The notes: generated by a model from the sequence alone, not told the origin. Positions 34,046-44,987 are shown, numbered from the stretch's first letter. The stretch is DNA of 64,000 nucleotides from Streptomyces sp. NBC_00190 (GCF_036203305.1 NZ_CP108131.1:2604001-2668000); one strand, 5' to 3'. A program made the numbers and translations.

Positions 34046-35571
34046 GATCCCCTCACCACGTCCACGGCCCGCCCGGCGAACTCCCGGGTGAAGGCCTCAC
34101 ATTCGCCGGGCGGGTAATGGGGCCCGTTCACCGAGACGACGACCGTCATGTTGACGTCCCGTACGCGCAGCTTGCAGCTCGGATCCGCCTCGAAGTCCGG
34201 CGGCTGCCACAGCCCCTCCTCGGCGAACCCGAGGGCGAGCTCGCGCCGGGTCTTGCCGCGGGCGTAGGAAGCCTCGTGGTACTTCTTCGCCTGCTCGGCC
34301 CCGGTGCCCTTGCCCTTCAAGCTCGTGAAGAACCGCCACTCGACCCGGATCTGGTCACCGGTCCGGGTTGCCCAGTTGCAGTCGACCTCCTCCGCGCCCG
34401 ACGCCTGTTGCGGACTTCCCCCGCCTGCGGGTTCGAACCCGGACGGCACGCTCAGCTTGGAAACGGTCTGCTCACAGTGCGGGGGCGACGCCGGGTACAC
34501 GTCCTTGCGCTGTGCCAGCGGTGTCGTGCCGGGCGTCGGCACGGGCTCGGGTACGACCTGGCGGTAGGCCTCCACGACGTAGGGCCGCCCCACGGTCAGC
34601 CCGATGGCGGCCACGGCCGCCAGGCCCGCCACGGCCGCGATCAGCGGCCGGGTCCGGCGGCGGCGCCACACGGGAACCGCTTCGGGAGCCGTTTCGGGAC
34701 GCGTGGCCTGGCGCACCAGTGCGCCCATCACGACCAGCTGGTCGTGGATCAGCGTGTTCACCGCCTCCGGCCACGGCCGCGCCGACGGCTCGACGGGGCC
34801 GATCAGCGCGAGCAGCTCCTGCGGCGTCGGCCGGTCGGCCGGGTCCTTGGCCAGGCACGGCGCGATGATCCCGCGCAGGCCGGGCGGTACCTCGCTCAGG
34901 TCCGGTTCGGCGTGCACGACCTCGTGCAGGATCCGCGGCACCGAACTCCCGACGAACGGCGCCTTCCCCGTACAGGCCATGACGAGGGTCGCGCCGAGCG
35001 AGAACACGTCACTGGCCGGGGTGAGTTCCTGCCCCAGGACCTGCTCGGGCGACATGAACGAGGGCGACCCGATGAGCGAGCCGTCGTGCGTGATCCGCGT
35101 CTGGTCCCCCACCGCGCGCACGATGCCGAAGTCGATGACCCGTACGCCGTCCTCCGCGAGCAGCACGTTGGACGGTTTGAGGTCCCGGTGGATCAGCCCC
35201 GCCCGGTGTACGTCGGCCAGGGCGTGCGCGAGCCCGGCGGCCAGCCTGCGCACCGCCTCCTCGGGCAGCGGCCCGGCGGTCTCCACGGCCCGGCTCAGCG
35301 AGGGCCCCGGCACGAACTGCGAGGCGAGCCACGGAATCTCGGCATCGGGGTCGGCGTCGATCACGGCCGCGGCGTAGCCGCCGGCCACCCGCCGCGAGGC
35401 ATCCACCTCGCGGCGGAACCGCGCCCGGAACCCGTCGTCCTCGGCCAGCTCGGCATGCACCTGCTTGACCGCGACGTACCGCCCGTCCGGCGCCACCCCC
35501 AGCACCACCCGGCCCATCCCGCCCTGGCCGAGCACGGTGACCGTCCGGAACGGCCCTATGTGCCGCTCCAC
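34042..35571 (-). CDS. Membrane Ser/Thr protein kinase with extracytoplasmic domain
   Basis: 509 aa. Begins VERHIGPFRTVTVLGQGGMG; then VAVKQVH, HRDLKPSN and DFGIVRA complete the kinase core. A membrane helix (LIAAVAGLAAVAAIGLTV) leads to an outer domain with PHCEQTV, VDCNWAT, PSCKLRV and GECEAFT, the same four-Cys plan as its two neighbours. GTG at 35571 lies two bases after the DUF397 gene stop; the SD is poor, so coupling is likely. It is the first kinase of the operon. Confidence 0.9.
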   Translation of the reverse strand: MERHIGPFRTVTVLGQGGMGRVVLGVAPDGRYVAVKQVHAELAEDDGFRARFRREVDASRRVAGGYAAAVIDADPDAEIPWLASQFVPGPSLSRAVETAGPLPEEAVRRLAAGLAHALADVHRAGLIHRDLKPSNVLLAEDGVRVIDFGIVRAVGDQTRITHDGSLIGSPSFMSPEQVLGQELTPASDVFSLGATLVMACTGKAPFVGSSVPRILHEVVHAEPDLSEVPPGLRGIIAPCLAKDPADRPTPQELLALIGPVEPSARPWPEAVNTLIHDQLVVMGALVRQATRPETAPEAVPVWRRRRTRPLIAAVAGLAAVAAIGLTVGRPYVVEAYRQVVPEPVPTPGTTPLAQRKDVYPASPPHCEQTVSKLSVPSGFEPAGGGSPQQASGAEEVDCNWATRTGDQIRVEWRFFTSLKGKGTGAEQAKKYHEASYARGKTRRELALGFAEEGLWQPPDFEADPSCKLRVRDVNMTVVVSVNGPHYPPGECEAFTREFAGRAVDVVRGS

Positions 35572-35573
35572 TC

Positions 35574-35834
35574 CTAGAGGACGCCGACGAACGCAGCGAA
35601 GGCGGCAGGACTCACGGTGAAGAAAGGGCCTTCGGGGTTCTTGGAGTCCCGGACGGCGACCCGGGTGGGCTGGGTGGCGACCTCGACGCAGTTCCCGCCC
35701 GTGTCCCCGCTGTACGAGGCCTTGCGCCAGGCGGTGGCGCCGAGGGGGGCACACTCGACGCAATCGCCTCCGGTGCCGCCGCTGTAGCTGGACTTACGCC
35801 ACAGCGCTCCCGTCAGGTTCTGGTTGGTCCCCAT
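35574..35834 (-). CDS. DUF397 domain protein
   Basis: 86 aa with two DUF397 units: WRKSSYSGGTGGDCVECAP and WRKASYSGDTGGNCVEVA, then the family ending VAVRDSKNPEGPFFTV. DUF397 proteins are usually partners of an adjacent XRE regulator, in the manner of Streptomyces WhiJ/AbaA-type loci. The start overlaps the XRE gene by 41 bases, and the kinase operon follows at once. Confidence 0.9.
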   Translation of the reverse strand: MGTNQNLTGALWRKSSYSGGTGGDCVECAPLGATAWRKASYSGDTGGNCVEVATQPTRVAVRDSKNPEGPFFTVSPAAFAAFVGVL

Positions 35835-36642
35835 AACGTTCCTCCCGTACGCGGGCGATCAGTGCCGCCGAGTCTTCCACGGAGAGGGCTGCGGCCTGCA
35901 AGTGATCGTATCGGTGCGCACAGTCCCTGACCGTGTCTGGATTGGCGGTCACGTTGGCCGAGCCATAGCTCTCGGCGTAGACAACGTCCGGGTCCCGTTC
36001 GAACCTCAGAACGTTGAACGACCCTACCGTCGCCGGATGTTCACCGGCACCGAATGGCAGCACCTGGATTCGAACCTCGCGCCGGTCGCGGAACCCCAAC
36101 AAATGGAGGAGTTGGTTCCGCATAACCTCAGAGCCACCGAACGGCCTGTGCAGCACCGCCTCGTCCAGCACTACCCAGACCAGCGGCGGGCGTTCTCTGC
36201 TCAAAATTCGCTGCCGCTCGATCCTTGCGGCCACCGCTTCATCGAGCTTGTCCGACCAGCCTGCTCGAAGCACCGCACGTGCATAGTCCGGGGTCTGCAA
36301 CAGGCCGTACACCAGCTGCGCCTGGAACGAGGAGATATAGGCAGCCCGCGCCTCCATCTCCGCGTACGCCTGGAACCAGTGCGGCAACTGACTCCGCAGC
36401 ACCAACCCCACCAGACGGGAGAACACCCCGCCCGTCCCCAGCGCCGCGTCCACCCGCTCCGAGAAGTCCCGCGTCGGGACCTTCCGTGCCGTCTCGATCT
36501 GCCCGATCAGCGAAGCCGTGCAGAAGACGATGCCGCCCAGCGCCCCCTGTTTCAGCCCCGCGTCCTCTCTCAGGCGGCGCAGTTCCGAGCCGTAGTAGTC
36601 CAGCGGCGATGCGCTGGGATCCAGATCGCGGATGTTGACCAT
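35794..36642 (-). CDS. XRE family regulator with DUF5753 domain
   Basis: 282 aa. N-terminal Cro/CI-type HTH (LRRLREDAGLKQGALGGI then ASLIGQIETARKVP, residues 20-60) and the C-terminal DUF5753 effector domain (LQTPDYARAVLRA, ERQRILSRERPP, QVLPFGAGEHPA). Homologues pair with DUF397 proteins to control development and secondary metabolism. ATG at 36642 opens a unit with DUF397 and three kinases, and is divergent from an anti-sigma-like ATPase. Confidence 0.9.
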   Translation of the reverse strand: MVNIRDLDPSASPLDYYGSELRRLREDAGLKQGALGGIVFCTASLIGQIETARKVPTRDFSERVDAALGTGGVFSRLVGLVLRSQLPHWFQAYAEMEARAAYISSFQAQLVYGLLQTPDYARAVLRAGWSDKLDEAVAARIERQRILSRERPPLVWVVLDEAVLHRPFGGSEVMRNQLLHLLGFRDRREVRIQVLPFGAGEHPATVGSFNVLRFERDPDVVYAESYGSANVTANPDTVRDCAHRYDHLQAAALSVEDSAALIARVREERYGDQPEPDGSAVA

Positions 36643-36726
36643 GAGGCGGTCACCCCCAAGTCCACGCCGTGCGGCGTTCGTTTCGGTCCGTAGCCGAGCG
36701 TAACCACACCACCGCACGCTGGTGAC

Positions 36727-37137
36727 ATGAATCACGCAACTGACCTCTCCCCCGCGGAGACCGGCGACAGCTACCGAATGGGCTTCACCGTCGGTGCGCA
36801 CTCGGCGCGGCACATGCGGCGCGTGCTGCGGGTGCTGCTGGCGAGCTGGGGTCACGGCGGGCTGGCCCACGCCGCCGAGCTGGCGCTGACCGAGCTGGTC
36901 GCCAACGTCGTGCGCCACGTCCCCGGCCGGGACTGCTCGGTGCTGATCCGGTGCCGTCGGGCGGGGGTGCGGGTGGAGGTGTCCGACGGCTGCTCCGCCC
37001 CGCCCCGGGTGACGCGCGGCGGCGCGGAACTCGCCGAGGGCGGCCGGGGGCTGCTCCTGGTCGAGGCCGTCACCGACCGCTGGGGCACGACGCCGCTGCC
37101 CACGGGCAAGACGGTCTGGTTCGAGTGCGACGCGTAG
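36727..37137 (+). CDS. ATP-binding protein, anti-sigma-factor kinase-like (HATPase)
   Basis: 136-aa GHKL ATPase fold of the SpoIIAB/RsbW type. N-box ELALTELVANVVRH (residues 51-64), G1 box VEVSDGCSAPP and G2 GGRGLLLVE are seen. In Streptomyces such genes commonly accompany XRE-DUF397 pairs; a role as sigma-factor antagonist or protein kinase is inferred only. It is divergent from the XRE gene. Confidence 0.87.
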   Translation: MNHATDLSPAETGDSYRMGFTVGAHSARHMRRVLRVLLASWGHGGLAHAAELALTELVANVVRHVPGRDCSVLIRCRRAGVRVEVSDGCSAPPRVTRGGAELAEGGRGLLLVEAVTDRWGTTPLPTGKTVWFECDA

Positions 37138-37194
37138 GGGCGTGTCAGTGGCACCTGCCACGATCCGGGGACACGCGCACCACGAGGAGAGACC

Positions 37195-38936
<1,742 letters not shown>

Positions 38937-39008
38937 CCGACAATCGCACCACGCCCCCGGATGGCCCACTGCCCGAGCCCTCCGGGGCCCTGCGTCTAGC
39001 ATCGCGGC

Positions 39009-39944
39009 GTGCGCAACGACGACAGCCCCCCGCCTCCCGAAGCCGCCGCGCCGACCGGGCCGGACCACCGGACCTGGTTCACGCGGCGCTCCACCCTCGT
39101 CATCGCGGTCGCCGCGCTGGCGCCGACCGCCCTGGCCGGCTGGGTCCTGACCCAGGTGCTGACCGGGGCCGGGCCTGAGGGCCGCGACGCGAAGCCGACG
39201 GCCGCGTGGAGCGCCACCCCGGTCACGCCGGCCTCCTCCCCCGTCACGCCCTCCGCGGCGCCCGCCAAGGGAACGCTCACCGGCCGGACCGTCGTCATCG
39301 ACCCCGGCCACAACACGGGCAACTTCAAGCACACCGACGAGATCGACCAGCAGGTGGACATCGGCACCGGCCGCAAGGAGTGCGACACCACCGGCACCAC
39401 CACCAACTCCGGCTACATGGAGGCGGAGTTCACCCTCGACGTCTCGCTGCGCCTGCGGACCGCCCTGGAGGCCCAGGGCGCCAAGGTGGTGCTCACCCAC
39501 GAGGCCGACCGCCCCTGGGGGCCGTGCATCAACGAGCGGGCCCGCATCGGCAACGAGGCCAAGGCCGACGCCGTCGTCTCCGTCCACGCCGACGGCGTCT
39601 CCGCCGGAAACCGCGGCTTCCACGTCATCCTGCCCGCCAAGGTCAAGGGCGGCGCCGCCGACACCGCGGCGATCGTCGAACCCTCCCGGCTGCTCGGCGA
39701 GCGGATCGCCGGGAACTTCGCCCGGACCACCGGATCGGCCCCCGCCAACTACCTTGGCTCCGGTACCGGATTGGTCGTCCGCGACGATCTCGGCGGACTG
39801 AACCTGTCAACGCGGCCCAAGGTGTTCATCGAATGCGGCAACATGCGTGACGCCAAGGACGCGGCGCAGCTGACGAGTCCGGAGTGGCGGCAGAAGGCGG
39901 CCCAGGGCATCGCGGACGGCATCGTAGGGTTCCTCGGGGGGTAA
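39009..39944 (+). CDS. N-acetylmuramoyl-L-alanine amidase (Amidase_3), membrane-anchored or secreted
   Basis: 311-aa cell-wall hydrolase. N-terminal hydrophobic segment (STLVIAVAALAPTALAGWVL, residues 30-49) is a signal anchor, then a Ser/Pro linker, then the AmiC-like domain. Zinc ligands are His in VIDPGHN, Glu in YMEAEFTLD and His in VSVHADG; IECGN holds the catalytic Glu. A Cys pair lies in the enlarged loop (GRKECDTTG and WGPCINE). Start is GTG at 39009. Confidence 0.92.
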   Translation: MRNDDSPPPPEAAAPTGPDHRTWFTRRSTLVIAVAALAPTALAGWVLTQVLTGAGPEGRDAKPTAAWSATPVTPASSPVTPSAAPAKGTLTGRTVVIDPGHNTGNFKHTDEIDQQVDIGTGRKECDTTGTTTNSGYMEAEFTLDVSLRLRTALEAQGAKVVLTHEADRPWGPCINERARIGNEAKADAVVSVHADGVSAGNRGFHVILPAKVKGGAADTAAIVEPSRLLGERIAGNFARTTGSAPANYLGSGTGLVVRDDLGGLNLSTRPKVFIECGNMRDAKDAAQLTSPEWRQKAAQGIADGIVGFLGG

Positions 39945-40094
39945 GTCCACGGGCAGTCCCGCCGGGACTGCTCGCAGCCCCGATCCTCTCGGCCGCGCGA
40001 GACCTCCGTACCATGGTGCCGCCCGCCCCGCTCCAGGCAAGCTCTGTGACCGCGGCACCACGAGACGACCGAGACCGAGAAGGACACCTAAGAC

Positions 40095-40922
40095 GTGAAC
40101 ATCCGCTCCCTCACTCGAGGCGACGGCGTGGTGATCGGAGCAGCGGTGCTGCTGTTCATCGCCTCGTTCCTCGATTTCTACTCCACCACCGGTGGCGACC
40201 TGCCGAGCGCATGGGACACCGACTCCTACCGCCTGGTGCTCCCCAGCGTCTTCCTGCTCGGCTTCATCGCCGCCGGCCTGCTGGTCGCCGGCCGCTTCCA
40301 GCCCGAGACCCGCAAGGTCCTGGGCCTTCCGCTGGTGGCGTGGGGCACCGTGCTCGCCGTCTCGGCGGCCTGGTCCGCGCTGTGGGCCCTGATCACCTGC
40401 CCGAGCCAGCTCGACCTCGGCGCGGGCGCCATCCTCGCCTTCCTCGCCACCCTGGCCCTGGCCGGTGTGGCCGTGGCCGGCGCGAAGGTCCCGGCGCTGG
40501 CCGGCCAGCTGATGCCGGAGCCGCGGCCCGCCGCCGTTCCGCCGTTCGGGGGCCAGCCCCAGCCGGGCGCCGGGTACGGCTACCCGGGCGCCCAGCAGCA
40601 GCCGTACGGCACCACTCCGCAGCCGGTCCCGCCGTACGGCGGCACGCCCACCCCGGCCCCGGGCCCGGGCCCGCAGGACTCCGGCCAGCACACCCCGGCT
40701 CCGGCGCCCGCCCCGGCGGGCGACTTCACCCCGTTCTGGTTCGCCGTGCCGGTGGCCCGCCCCCTCTTCGCCGAGGACGGCTCCCCCACCCCGATCGCCG
40801 AACTCGCCCCGGGCACCTGGTACCTGGCGGTCGAGCAGCGCGACGCCGCCACCCTGATCGCCCAGACCCAGGACGGCCGGCGCGGCGTCCTGAACGACAC
40901 CTCGGGCATCCAGCGCGGCTGA
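40095..40922 (+). CDS. Membrane protein with Pro/Gly-rich tail (DUF5336-like)
   Basis: 275 aa. Four hydrophobic helices in the first 145 residues, a Pro/Gly/Gln-rich stretch (residues 165-210) and a C-terminal module FWFAVPVARPLFAED ... GTWYLAVEQRDAATLIAQT that recurs in Streptomyces surface proteins. The DUF5336 link is a recollection, not a proven match. A rho-independent terminator follows. Confidence 0.68.
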   Translation: MNIRSLTRGDGVVIGAAVLLFIASFLDFYSTTGGDLPSAWDTDSYRLVLPSVFLLGFIAAGLLVAGRFQPETRKVLGLPLVAWGTVLAVSAAWSALWALITCPSQLDLGAGAILAFLATLALAGVAVAGAKVPALAGQLMPEPRPAAVPPFGGQPQPGAGYGYPGAQQQPYGTTPQPVPPYGGTPTPAPGPGPQDSGQHTPAPAPAPAGDFTPFWFAVPVARPLFAEDGSPTPIAELAPGTWYLAVEQRDAATLIAQTQDGRRGVLNDTSGIQRG

Positions 40923-40942
40923 TCCCCGTTCCCGCACGGCCG

Positions 40943-40974
40943 ACGGCCCCCCGCCCTTCCGGGCGGGGGGCCGT
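40943..40974 (+). terminator. Intrinsic terminator
   Basis: ACGGCCCCCCGCCC, loop TTCC, GGGCGGGGGGCCGT: a perfect 14-bp stem 20 bases after the membrane protein stop. Confidence 0.9.
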
Positions 40975-40988
40975 TGCCCTACAGTCGC

Positions 40989-41003
40989 CTGACGCACCGT
41001 CAG
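40989..41003. promoter_or_regulatory. Palindromic operator candidate upstream of the F420 oxidoreductase
   Basis: CTGACG-CAC-CGTCAG, perfect 6-bp arms, 33 bases before the start codon, in the position of a TetR-type operator overlapping the promoter. No regulator gene is adjacent. Confidence 0.5.
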
Positions 41004-41035
41004 AAATGGCTGCCGGCATCGCGGAGGGACCGTAC

Positions 41036-42046
41036 ATGCGCCTCGGACTCGCACTCGGCTACTGGGGCCGCGGCCCCCACGCGGACCACCTCGCCCTCGC
41101 CACCGAGGCGGAGAGCCTCGGCTACGACTCGGTGTGGACCGCCGAGGCCTGGGGCTCGGACGCCTTCACCCCGCTCACCTGGATCGCCGCGCACACCTCC
41201 CGGATCCGGCTCGGCACCGCCATCGCGCAGATGGCCGCGCGCACCCCCACCGCCACCGCCATGCACGCCCTCACCCTGGACCACCTCTCCGGCGGCCGGA
41301 TGATGCTGGGTCTGGGCCTGTCCGGCCCGCAGGTGGTCGAGGGCTGGTACGGACGCCCCTTCCCCGCGAGCCCGCTGACCGCGACCCGCGAGTACGTCGA
41401 CGTCATCCGGCAGGTACTGCGCCGCGAGGGACCGGTCGCGCTGGAGGGCCGCTTCCACCAGCACCCGTACCGGGGCGAGGACGGCACCGGCATCGGCAAA
41501 CCGCTGAAGCCCATCACCCACCCGCTGCGCGCGGACCTGCCGGTCCTGCTGGGCGCCGAGGGGCCGAAGAACATCGCGCAGACGTCGCGGATCGCCGACG
41601 GCTGGCTCCCCCTGTACTGGTCGCCGACCCGCACCGACGTCTACCAGGCCTCGCTGGCCGAGCTCCCCGAAGGCTTCATGATCGCGCCGATGGCCCGCGC
41701 CAAGGTGTGCGACGACGTCGCCGAGGGGCTGTTTCCGGTCAAGGCGATGCTCGGCTTCTACATCGGCGGCATGGGCCACGCTGCCCGCAACTTCCACGCC
41801 GACCTGATGGCGCGGATGGGGTACGAGGAGGAGGCCCGCCGCATCCAGGAGCTGTTCCTCGCCGGACGCAGGGAGGAGGCGGTCCTCGCCGTCCCGGACG
41901 CGTTCGCCGACGAGATCTCGCTGATCGGCCCCCGGGAGCGGATCGCCGAACGCCTGGAGCTGTGGCGCAAGGGCCCGGTCACCGACCTTCTCGTCACCGC
42001 CCCCGACCCGCACACCCTGCGGGTGCTGGCGGAGCTCAACAACTAG
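41036..42046 (+). CDS. LLM class F420-dependent oxidoreductase
   Basis: 336-aa luciferase-like TIM barrel. LGYWGRGP at the N-terminus, SVWTAEAWGSDAFTPLTW, RIRLGTAIAQMAARTPTATAM and GGRMMLGLGLSGPQVVEGW are hallmarks of the mycobacterial/actinobacterial F420 group. The substrate is unknown. GGAGGG lies eight bases before the ATG. A palindromic site precedes it. Confidence 0.9.
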   Translation: MRLGLALGYWGRGPHADHLALATEAESLGYDSVWTAEAWGSDAFTPLTWIAAHTSRIRLGTAIAQMAARTPTATAMHALTLDHLSGGRMMLGLGLSGPQVVEGWYGRPFPASPLTATREYVDVIRQVLRREGPVALEGRFHQHPYRGEDGTGIGKPLKPITHPLRADLPVLLGAEGPKNIAQTSRIADGWLPLYWSPTRTDVYQASLAELPEGFMIAPMARAKVCDDVAEGLFPVKAMLGFYIGGMGHAARNFHADLMARMGYEEEARRIQELFLAGRREEAVLAVPDAFADEISLIGPRERIAERLELWRKGPVTDLLVTAPDPHTLRVLAELNN

Positions 42047-42221
42047 GGCCCCGATGTGACTATGTGACGTGACAGCGGCTGTCCGAAAGTGGATGATGAT
42101 CGTCGCCGCTACGGGTTTCGCGTGCGCCCGACTGCCGCCGGGGGGAACTGGCCGCACAACGGTCGCGAAGCGCCGCACCCGTGGCGACCCACGTCGTCCT
42201 CTGCCCCAAGGAACCCTCTTC

Positions 42222-44969
42222 GTGCGTCCCACTCGTGCGACCGTCCTGCTGACCGCGGGTCTCGTCTCCCTCCTCGGGCTGCCCGCCACCGCGGCCGCCA
42301 CCGAAAATCCGACCACCCTCTACGTGGACCACACCACGGGCTCCGGCTGCTCGGACAGCGGCCCCGGTTCACAGGACACGCCCCTCTGCACGATCTCGGC
42401 CGCGGCCAAGGCCGTACAGCCGGGCCAGACCGTGCGCATCGTGCCGGGCAAGCCGTACGACGAGGCCGTCACCATCGACCGGTCCGGCCAGCCGGGCAAG
42501 CCGATCACCTTCGAAGGCGGCGTGACCGGGTCGTCCCAGTTCTGGCTGGCGGCGGGCAGGCCCCTGACCGTCAGCGGCGCCTCCCACGTCGTGGTCCGCG
42601 GGCTGGGCACCCAAGCCGGTCTCAGGGTCACCGGTTCCACCGATGTCGAGGTGGACCGGATGAACGCCCTCAAGAACCCCGGCGCCGTCACGGTCGACGG
42701 GGGAAGCACGGACGTGCGCCTCAGCCGCAGCCGGCTGGACTCGTCCGTCCGGATCGAGGGTGCGCAGGGCACCGTACTGAGCCGCAACGAGATCCACGGC
42801 TACGCCAACGCGGCGGTCACCGCGTACAACGCGCCCGGCACCGTCGTCACCAACAACACGGTCTACCTCTCCTGCGAGGCGGCCGTCTCCCTGGGTGAGG
42901 GCTCCACGGCCTCGGCCCTGTTCAACAACGTGATCCACACGGAGTCCGCGGCCGGGTGCCCGGCGCCCGATCCGCGCTACGGCATCGCCGTGGCGCAGGG
43001 CGCGGCCTCCGGCACCCGCGCCGACTACAACCTGGTCACCGGCCCCTTCAGCGATGCCCGGGTGGCCTACAAGTGGGCCGACACCCCCTACCGGGACCAG
43101 GCGGCCTTCCACGCCGCGACCGGCCACGGCGCCCACGACATCCTGACCCCGTCCCGGATCAACGTCGGCCCGTGGGACGGATCCCCCACCGTCGACTCCG
43201 GCGACCCGACGGCGCCGGGCGTCCTGCCCACGGACTTCCTGGGGCGGCCCGTCGGGGACGACCCGCGCGTGCCCAACACCGGCAAGGACGGCGGGTACGT
43301 CGACCGCGGCTCCCGCGAGCTGCAGGACTACCTGCAGTCCGTCCGGGTGGAGCTCGAACAGGGCTGGGCCCCGGTCGGCACCACGGTGAAGGCGAACGCC
43401 GTCCCGAACAGCACCTGGGCCGCCGCGCTCAGCTACCGGTACGACTTCGGCGACGGCACCGCCCCGGTGGTCACCAAGGCCACCTCCGCCGAGCACGTGT
43501 ACGGCGCGCCGTGCGAGTGCACGGTGAAGGTGACGGCCACCAACGTCGCCGGGCAGCAGGTCCAGGGCCAGCAGACGGCGAAGGTCACCCCGGCCGCTCC
43601 GCTGGCCACGGCCTTCACGGCCACGCCGGTCCTGCCGAGCGCGGACGCGCCCAGGGAGTTCGTCCCGCCGCTGTCCGTCGAGGCCGAGGCGCGGACCACC
43701 GCCGCGCCGTGGCCGGTCCAGCGGATGGACGTGGACTTCGGTGACGGCGCGAAGGAGAGCCGCAGCGCACTGGAGCCGGTCCGGCACGCCTACAAGCAGC
43801 CCGGCACCTACAAGGTGACGGTGACCCTCCAGGACATCAAGGGCGCCACCTCCACGGCCGAGCGGACCGTCCAGGTCGCCTACACCCCGGCCGGCTACGT
43901 CCCCCTCACCCCGACCCGCGTACTGGACACCCGTACCTCCGGCACTCCCGTCCAGGGCGGCACCGCCACCCCGGTCACCCTGCCGATCGTCTTCACCGGC
44001 TCGGGCCCGAACCACACGGCCGGCGCGTCCGCGGCGGTCCTGAACGTGACGGTCACCGGGGCCACCGAGGACACCCACCTCAGCGTCTGGCCCGCGGGCC
44101 AGCCCCGCCCGGTCACCTCGAACGTCAACGTCAAGGCGGGCGGGACCTCCTCCAACACCGTCACCGTGCCCATCGGCGCCGACGGCAAGGTCTCCGCGCA
44201 GCTCAACTCGGGCAAGGCCGCGCTGATCGTCGACTTCGTCGGCTACTACCAGCCGAACGCCGGGCAGCGCTTCACCCCGCTCGCCCCGGCCCGCCTCGTC
44301 GACACCCGCACCACGGGCGGCGCGCTGGGCGGTGGCCAGACCCGCACGGTGAAGGTCGCCGGTGTGGGCGGCATCCCCGCCGACGCCACCGCCGTCGCCC
44401 TCAACCTCACCGGCACCGGCGCGACCGAGCAGGCGCACGTCATCGCCTACCCGGACCCCGACCCGAACCGTCGGCCCACCACCTCGAACCTGAACGTGGA
44501 ACCGGGCAAGGACAAGTCCAACCAGGCCATCGTCCCCGTCGGCCCGAACGGCACCATCACCCTCTACACCAACACCGGCTCCACCCACCTGATCCTCGAC
44601 GCGGTCGGCTACTACGCCGAGGACGGCAAGGCCCTCTTCACCCCGGTCGTCCCCCAGCGCCTCGCCGACACCCGCACCACCGGAAAGCTCGCCCCCGGCG
44701 CCACCACCACCGTCGCCGGGATCCCGGCGAACGCGATCGGCGCGGCCCTGAACGTGACCGCCACCGACACCACCGGCCCCGGCTTCCTCACCGTCCACGG
44801 ACACGGCGCCGCCCGCCCCGAGGCCAGCAGCCTCCAGACCCGCCCCGGCGACACCGTCCCCAACCACGTCACCACCCCGGTGGCCGACGGCCGCGTCAGC
44901 ATCTCCAACAGCTACGGCGGCAGCACCCACGTGATCACCGACCTCTTCGGCTACTTCACCCAGGGCTGA
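42222..44969 (+). CDS. Large secreted beta-helix / PKD protein with three C-terminal repeats
   Basis: 915 aa from GTG at 42222, which follows AAGGAA and begins a Sec signal peptide (TVLLTAGLVSLLGLPATAAA). Residues 30-330 form a right-handed parallel beta-helix (PGKPITFEGG, ASHVVVRGL, NNTVYL, FNNVIH). Two PKD domains follow (YRYDFGDGTAP ... AEHVYG; MDVDFGDGAKE ... RHAYKQPG). Then come three tandem repeats of about 110-125 residues, each beginning with a FTPxxPxRLxDTRTTG phrase and ending with a DxxGYY/YF strand. No LPXTG anchor or lytic catalytic residues are obvious; adhesion or polysaccharide binding is inferred. Confidence 0.83.
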   Translation: MRPTRATVLLTAGLVSLLGLPATAAATENPTTLYVDHTTGSGCSDSGPGSQDTPLCTISAAAKAVQPGQTVRIVPGKPYDEAVTIDRSGQPGKPITFEGGVTGSSQFWLAAGRPLTVSGASHVVVRGLGTQAGLRVTGSTDVEVDRMNALKNPGAVTVDGGSTDVRLSRSRLDSSVRIEGAQGTVLSRNEIHGYANAAVTAYNAPGTVVTNNTVYLSCEAAVSLGEGSTASALFNNVIHTESAAGCPAPDPRYGIAVAQGAASGTRADYNLVTGPFSDARVAYKWADTPYRDQAAFHAATGHGAHDILTPSRINVGPWDGSPTVDSGDPTAPGVLPTDFLGRPVGDDPRVPNTGKDGGYVDRGSRELQDYLQSVRVELEQGWAPVGTTVKANAVPNSTWAAALSYRYDFGDGTAPVVTKATSAEHVYGAPCECTVKVTATNVAGQQVQGQQTAKVTPAAPLATAFTATPVLPSADAPREFVPPLSVEAEARTTAAPWPVQRMDVDFGDGAKESRSALEPVRHAYKQPGTYKVTVTLQDIKGATSTAERTVQVAYTPAGYVPLTPTRVLDTRTSGTPVQGGTATPVTLPIVFTGSGPNHTAGASAAVLNVTVTGATEDTHLSVWPAGQPRPVTSNVNVKAGGTSSNTVTVPIGADGKVSAQLNSGKAALIVDFVGYYQPNAGQRFTPLAPARLVDTRTTGGALGGGQTRTVKVAGVGGIPADATAVALNLTGTGATEQAHVIAYPDPDPNRRPTTSNLNVEPGKDKSNQAIVPVGPNGTITLYTNTGSTHLILDAVGYYAEDGKALFTPVVPQRLADTRTTGKLAPGATTTVAGIPANAIGAALNVTATDTTGPGFLTVHGHGAARPEASSLQTRPGDTVPNHVTTPVADGRVSISNSYGGSTHVITDLFGYFTQG

Positions 44970-44987
44970 CCCCACCCGCAGCACACC

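Noticed and set aside
40935..40980. Possible riboswitch or small RNA downstream of the membrane protein
   Set aside because: Fully explained by a 14-bp GC terminator hairpin.
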